In this document: positions 5,677-9,045 of the stretch, piece after piece
How positions within the stretch are numbered: the first letter of the stretch is position 1
How the letters are laid out: every line of letters begins with the position of its first letter
NCBI GenBank assembly: GCA_027348305.1
Contig: DAIEPS010000064.1
Span: forward strand, 1-9,045
Source of the DNA: Anaerolineaceae bacterium
Lineage (GTDB): Bacteria; Chloroflexota; Anaerolineae; Anaerolineales; Anaerolineaceae
DNA: 9,045 nt
Direction: 5' to 3'
Program-made: the position numbers and the translations under genes
The notes under the pieces: model-generated
Seen by the model: the letters and a program-made list of their open reading frames with translations, nothing else
Told to the model about the DNA's origin: nothing
Databases searched by the model: none

Positions 5677-6492
5677 TTGACACAACTACTGGTTATTGGC
5701 GGCGCATCACTGGACACGTTGGTTCTGAATGATCAAAAGATCACTTCGGCAGGCGGGGGAGGGATCTACACCTGCCTGGCCGCGATCTGCAGCGGTGCGG
5801 ATGCCACGTTATTTGCGCCGAAGCCTGAACCCATGCCGGTTGAGTTTGTTGAAGCGGCTTCGCGGCTCAAAGCGTGGACCGGACCTGTCATCCCGGCTGG
5901 GCGCATGCCGCGCTTCGAGATCGAACATAGGGGCGACAAGGCCAATTATCGTAAAGCGTTCAATGATGCAGAGGCGGAACTCACTGCTGCCCAACTGCCG
6001 GCGGATCTGAGCCGCTACGACTTCGTCCACGTCACCCCATTGGGCGATTCACAACGCCAGCAAGAATTTCTGCGTGCCTGCCGAGAACGCGGCGCAAGGC
6101 GGCTCTCCGCGGGAACCTATTTATGCACCCTACGCGAACAACCTGAAGTTGTGCGTCAGAACATGGCATTGGCAGATGTGTTTTTCATGAATGAAGAAGA
6201 AGCCTGCCTGCTGTTTGGAGCACTGGATAAGGTTAACTCGACCGCTGGAAAACTAGTGTTTGTCACACTTGGCGCCAAGGGTGCGCTTGTAGTGCAGGGC
6301 AACAAGCAAACCCTGGTTGACGCGGTGCATGCTGACGTGGTCGACCCCACCGGCGCAGGAGACAGTTTCTGCGGTGCGGTGCTGGCCGGTTTGATGGATT
6401 CCCTTACCCCCATAATGGCGGCAAAAAAGGCATCCGCCCTGGCAGCGGAAGCGATTGGCGCCATAGGCATAGAGGGGCTGTTGTTCAAATGA
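5677..6492 (+). CDS. PfkB-family carbohydrate/nucleoside kinase
   Basis: This 271-residue protein shows the ribokinase-fold layout. It has an N-terminal GGASLDTLV strand-turn (8-16), a glycine-rich substrate-site segment SAGGGGIYTCLAA (24-36), an N-x-x-E motif (NEEE, 172-175) for Mg2+/phosphate binding, TLGAKGA (197-203), and the PfkB signature DPTGAGDSF (223-231), whose D229 is the expected catalytic base. It would transfer phosphate from ATP to a sugar, nucleoside or similar alcohol in the cytoplasm. It is a little shorter than typical members (about 300) and apparently lacks much of the lid region, so the substrate cannot be assigned. The start is TTG, placed by GGAAAGGAAA (5659-5668) about ten bases upstream; no ATG lies nearby in frame before the conserved N-terminus. 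It stands alone, divergent from the radical SAM gene. Confidence 0.92.
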   Translation: MTQLLVIGGASLDTLVLNDQKITSAGGGGIYTCLAAICSGADATLFAPKPEPMPVEFVEAASRLKAWTGPVIPAGRMPRFEIEHRGDKANYRKAFNDAEAELTAAQLPADLSRYDFVHVTPLGDSQRQQEFLRACRERGARRLSAGTYLCTLREQPEVVRQNMALADVFFMNEEEACLLFGALDKVNSTAGKLVFVTLGAKGALVVQGNKQTLVDAVHADVVDPTGAGDSFCGAVLAGLMDSLTPIMAAKKASALAAEAIGAIGIEGLLFK

Positions 6493-6521
6493 TTTGGACA
6501 AATACATGAAGATATAAAAAA

Positions 6522-6537
6522 TGGTGTAAGTTCACCA
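6522..6537 (-). terminator. Weak second hairpin on the minus strand
   Basis: On the minus strand a 5-bp stem, TGGTG/CACCA (6537-6533 with 6526-6522), with a 6-base loop is followed by six T residues. It could act as a back-up terminator for leftward transcripts before they enter the kinase gene antisense. The stem is short. Confidence 0.35.
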
Positions 6538-6597
6538 GTCAAATTTGGCTCTGCTGCTCACATAAAACAAGTTGATATAATACCTCGCTGTAATAAA

Positions 6598-6629
6598 AAA
6601 ACTTCCAATTCATATGAACTGGAAGTTTT
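6598..6629. terminator. Bidirectional intrinsic terminator between convergent genes
   Basis: A 10-bp stem, AAAACTTCCA (6598-6607) with TGGAAGTTTT (6620-6629), continues after one mismatch into TTC/GAA and an ATAT loop. On the minus strand the right arm runs into seven T residues, 20 bases after the stop of the secreted-protein gene. On the plus strand the tail is TTTTATAATT, so it can also stop transcripts of the kinase gene. Confidence 0.88.
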
Positions 6630-6648
6630 ATAATTGAAAAAAAATATT

Positions 6649-7398
6649 CTAGAATCCGTACGTTCTACTATATGTACAACCATAAGTTGGAACAGTGAAC
6701 GTGACATCAAGATAGTCAGGTGTGGCCGAGAAGGCTGTTGTTAACGTAAAATCCCCAGCAGAGTTATCTGTACTCGTCGAAGTGGTTCCAGTAATGGATA
6801 TGCCAGCAGGGAGTGATGCAGCGTTGACCGACAAATCAATACGCGTACCAGATGGAAGACCTGAAACGATACCCGTAAAGGTCCAGGTACCAGAGTCGAG
6901 ATCGATTGTCCCCCAAACCAAATCGGCACAATTAACCGATGCCGGGGCTTTTGCCGCTTCAACATAACCTGCAGGTCTGATCCAGTAACCAAAGAGGGCG
7001 TAAGTGCCGGCGGCCGGAGCCTGGGCGCAAGACATGAACTCGCCTTCCTTGTTGGGTACCCAGTCGTTGGTGGTGGTCAGTTTGATCCACTCGCCGTTTT
7101 TATACTGCATGATCTGACCGACCCAGCCGAACTGTCCACCGCGCATGGGATGGCAGATCTTTCCGGCTTCGGTGACCTTGACACCATTTGCCAGCCACTG
7201 AAGCCAGGTTGGAGCCGAGCCAACCAGGCCTGAGACATCCACCGCTGAGCCAGAGGTCCAGGCACCTGCCGCGATCAAAGGCTTGGGGGTTGCTGTACTT
7301 TCTGGATCAGTTTTGGCCAGTGCATATTGCGGAGCGCTCGCCAAAATAATGCCGAAAACAAAAACGATTGCCAGAACAACTCTTACGATTTTTTTCAT
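6649..7398 (-). CDS. Secreted protein of unknown function with signal peptide
   Basis: This 249-residue protein begins with a classical Sec signal peptide: KK-x2-R, a hydrophobic run at 5-22, and a probable cleavage after ALA at 28. A short Ser/Thr/Pro linker follows (29-40). Residues about 45-141 form a glycine- and tryptophan-rich region (TWLQWLANGVKV, GGQFGWVGQIMQYKNGEW, GTYALFGYWIRP). Residues about 155-249 look like a beta-sandwich made of Thr/Ser-rich strands. Four mature cysteines (82, 124, 157, 241) could form two disulfides. No cell-wall anchor or catalytic motif is visible. The start is supported by GGAGG (7407-7403, minus) four bases upstream, and the gene has its own promoter and terminator, so it is monocistronic. 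It is probably exported and folded outside the cytoplasm. I recognise no named family; a surface adhesin-like or binding role is only a guess. Confidence 0.85.
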   Translation of the reverse strand: MKKIVRVVLAIVFVFGIILASAPQYALAKTDPESTATPKPLIAAGAWTSGSAVDVSGLVGSAPTWLQWLANGVKVTEAGKICHPMRGGQFGWVGQIMQYKNGEWIKLTTTNDWVPNKEGEFMSCAQAPAAGTYALFGYWIRPAGYVEAAKAPASVNCADLVWGTIDLDSGTWTFTGIVSGLPSGTRIDLSVNAASLPAGISITGTTSTSTDNSAGDFTLTTAFSATPDYLDVTFTVPTYGCTYSRTYGF

Positions 7399-7425
7399 AT
7401 TTCCTCCGTTTGATGTCGATGGATT

Positions 7426-7454
7426 ACTATATCAATTTGCGAACAAAAATCCAA
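7426..7454 (-). promoter_or_regulatory. Promoter of the secreted-protein gene
   Basis: On the minus strand, TTGGAT (7454-7449) and TATAGT (7431-7426) are exactly 17 bases apart. The -10 carries the extended TGA prefix (TGATATAGT). It lies 28 bases upstream of the start codon, leaving a short leader with a good ribosome binding site. Confidence 0.72.
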
Positions 7455-7669
7455 TAAAAAACGCATATATTATTAAAAATCATTAATGTGGATTCAAATT
7501 GCAAGAGGTCACATGAAACGAATCGCACAACACCGTAAGGCAATAAACAACATAAAGTCAAAATTCGCAACAATCGAGGGACACGAATCATTGTAACAAT
7601 AATATCGATCATGATTAATAAAATTGCTTGGCTGAAAGAACAATAAAAAATTTACAAGAGAAGGAGAAA

Positions 7670-8608
7670 TCAGGCAAATAATGCAGTTAACGCTTCTTTG
7701 TAAATGGACTTTGCCAATTGATAGTTTTGGAGGTTCATGCGGGCGAAACTTTCCATCATGATGCCGCTGTTGATCTCGAGCACCTTGAACTCCCCCCCGG
7801 TGCGGATGATATCCACGGAGGCAAAACGCACGCTGACCGCCTCGGCGGCTCGCAGTGCCAGGTCACTTAACTGCGCCACAAGCGAAGGATCGGCGACGAT
7901 CTCGGGCTGGGCACCCTGCCCGAGGTTGTGCTTCCAATTGAGGGGAATTTTTTCGCCGGATTTCGGGATCTTGTTGAGCAGGTCTTCACTGAACTCACCT
8001 GTTGGGACGGTTTCGAGCAGCGACGGTTTCTGCTGCAGCAGGAGCTGCTTAAAAGATGATCTGCCATCCCCAATGAGGGATTGGATGGTTTTGGAGAAGA
8101 CCAGTTTGACCTGGTCATTCAATAAAATGACGCGGTATTCCTGTTCAATGGGTAGGAAAGGGCTGAGCGCCAGGGAGCGGCTGTGGGCGAAGATCGAGTT
8201 GACGGCAAGTTCCAGTTCGACTGCGGAGGATACCTGGAAGACATCAATACCGCCTGTCCCCTCATTGGGTTTGCATACCAGTTTGCCGTATTTCTTGAGC
8301 AGATCTAGCATGCGCGGCCAGTTGCCTTCGAGCCCAATGTAATGCAGGTCATCCGGCGAAATGAAGAAGTAATGCTCCACGGCTGGAATGCCTTTTGAAC
8401 GCAAGATCTCACTGGAAGCACATTTGTCCGTGCAGATAAGCTGGGCGGTGGCGGAGTTGTTCTCAAACTGGTAGCCAAAAATGTGGGCGGTTTTTCCGTT
8501 TTTGGTCAGGCGGAAGATCCAGTCGTAAGAAAATCTTTCGCAGAGGATTTTCTCTTCATTGCAAATCTCTTCGATGATATTGACCATCACTCTTTGAGAA
8601 TTCTTCAT
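7670..8608 (-). CDS. ATP-grasp domain protein, probable carboxylate-amine/thiol ligase
   Basis: This 312-residue protein is laid out as an ATP-grasp enzyme. An N-terminal alpha/beta domain (about 1-100) is followed by the nucleotide-binding lysine and glycine loop CKPNEGTGG (112-120), the EQEYRVILLND strand (155-165), and a GDGRSSFKQLL segment (180-190). That segment resembles the GDG-x-S/T-I stretch of cyanophycin synthetase and GshF-type ligases. The metal-binding core is RFASVDII (261-268) and VLEINSG (276-282), with D266, E278 and N280 as likely ligands. Such enzymes use ATP to make an acyl phosphate and join it to an amine, often an amino acid. The substrate is unknown, and I see no precursor-peptide or partner enzyme next to it. 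The first ATG is favoured because GAGGT (8619-8615, minus) sits six bases upstream. It is divergent from an unrecognised gene. No clear terminator follows. Confidence 0.88.
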   Translation of the reverse strand: MKNSQRVMVNIIEEICNEEKILCERFSYDWIFRLTKNGKTAHIFGYQFENNSATAQLICTDKCASSEILRSKGIPAVEHYFFISPDDLHYIGLEGNWPRMLDLLKKYGKLVCKPNEGTGGIDVFQVSSAVELELAVNSIFAHSRSLALSPFLPIEQEYRVILLNDQVKLVFSKTIQSLIGDGRSSFKQLLLQQKPSLLETVPTGEFSEDLLNKIPKSGEKIPLNWKHNLGQGAQPEIVADPSLVAQLSDLALRAAEAVSVRFASVDIIRTGGEFKVLEINSGIMMESFARMNLQNYQLAKSIYKEALTALFA

Positions 8609-8778
8609 CGTCCGACCTCAACCAGCCAGGGATAGTGTGTGTACTATTGCCAGTTCCTAGTATAACCCCCAAGATAAAAATCAACATCCTTCATCCTCAG
8701 ATTTATGCAACCCAATGAGAAGTCGAGCGTATATTGATTAACTTGTTTCGATCAAAAATGAAGTACGAGAGAATTTAC

Positions 8779-9045
8779 ATGAGTCTTTTAAGCCGCAGCC
8801 AGTTACAGGAATTTGTAAAACAACAGACCCATTCACTCACCAACCTGTGGTTTGAGTGTTCTGATGAGGTGCCCTTTTTGCCTGCAAGTATTTCGATGGC
8901 TGAAAAACTTGAAAACGAACGCAGGTTGAGCGAGCTGTTGGATTGGGTGAGCAGGCAGTTGGAAAGCTCAACCCAGCGTGGTTTTGACCAGGTAACTTTC
9001 GCAGCGGAAGCAACCAAACGCGTTAAACAAGCCGGGCTGTCCATC
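8779..9045 (+). CDS. Unrecognised protein, N-terminal 89 residues (gene continues past window)
   Basis: An open frame runs from the ATG at 8779 to the right edge without a stop (89 codons). It starts MSLLSRSQLQEF and contains alternating charged and hydrophobic stretches predicted to be helical, for example MAEKLENERRLSELLDWV (40-57). There is no signal peptide or membrane helix in the visible part, so it is probably cytoplasmic. The GC content and codon use look like the neighbouring genes, and the antisense frame over the same bases has no better start. The ribosome binding site is weak (GAGAG about 8 bases upstream) and I see no convincing promoter in the preceding 170 bases. It is divergent from the ATP-grasp gene. 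I do not recognise a family. Confidence 0.6.
   Translation, partial: MSLLSRSQLQEFVKQQTHSLTNLWFECSDEVPFLPASISMAEKLENERRLSELLDWVSRQLESSTQRGFDQVTFAAEATKRVKQAGLSI

Noticed and set aside
6573..6581. Extended -10 (TGATATAAT) pointing right
   Set aside because: There is no -35 match, and any transcript would run into the terminator at 6598-6629 within about ten bases, so it is probably incidental.
7427..7612. A 61-codon minus-strand frame rich in hydrophobic residues after the ATP-grasp gene
   Set aside because: It has no ribosome binding site, contains the promoter of the secreted-protein gene, and its composition is what AT-rich spacer DNA gives when translated. It was considered as a substrate peptide for the ATP-grasp enzyme but nothing supports that.
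7737..8342. A 201-codon plus-strand frame
   Set aside because: It is antisense to the ATP-grasp gene and shows no recognisable motif.
8734..8755. TTGAT/ATCAA dyad in the divergent spacer before the last gene
   Set aside because: Arms of 5 bp separated by 12 bases are expected by chance in AT-rich DNA, and no promoter places it as an operator.
8775..9044. An 89-codon minus-strand frame at the right edge
   Set aside because: The plus-strand frame over the same bases reaches the edge without a stop and has a start codon after a spacer. The minus frame is Ser/Leu-rich in the manner of an antisense shadow. The choice is not fully certain because the gene is cut off.

Overview
The window looks like ordinary chromosomal DNA from a free-living bacterium. 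I lean towards Chloroflexota, class Anaerolineae. That is an inference from the mix of genes (a small lipoprotein and a secreted protein of familiar Chloroflexota style, a Dpp/Opp-type permease pair, an SPL-like radical SAM protein), the mid-to-high GC of conserved genes beside AT-rich spacers, and the lack of any phage, plasmid or transposon gene. I see no rRNA, tRNA, CRISPR array, insertion sequence or integrase.

Layout. Positions 1-1287 (minus) hold the first 429 codons of a ComM/YifB-type AAA+ ATPase that runs off the left edge. It has a near-ideal promoter whose -10 box lies six bases before the ATG, so its mRNA is probably leaderless. The spacer at 1288-1611 contains a possible short structured transcript ending in a strong terminator at 1475-1500, then the leader of a small cysteine-rich lipoprotein (1612-1920, plus). 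A 15-bp terminator and a promoter separate this from a four-helix membrane protein (2147-2584, plus). A GC-rich hairpin at 2615-2639 lies between that gene and the convergent minus-strand block.

The block at 2655-5532 (minus, read right to left) is an SPL-like radical SAM protein, then DppB/OppB-type and DppC/OppC-type permeases. The two permeases are separated by a single base. No ATPase or binding-protein gene is present, so this transporter must borrow parts encoded elsewhere. The 144-bp divergent spacer at 5533-5676 carries a 24-bp-period tandem repeat, a 14-bp palindrome and promoter elements for the radical SAM gene and for a PfkB-family sugar/nucleoside kinase that starts with TTG (5677-6492, plus).

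Convergent to the kinase is a secreted protein of unknown function (6649-7398, minus) with a clear signal peptide, promoter and terminator. Next comes an ATP-grasp ligase-like protein (7670-8608, minus). It is divergent from the start of an unrecognised gene (8779-9045, plus) that leaves the right edge.

The genes do not form one obvious pathway. I found no convincing new multi-gene system. The items most worth a second look are the candidate pseudoknotted RNA upstream of the lipoprotein, the two leaderless-looking minus-strand promoters, and the ATP-grasp enzyme of unknown substrate.
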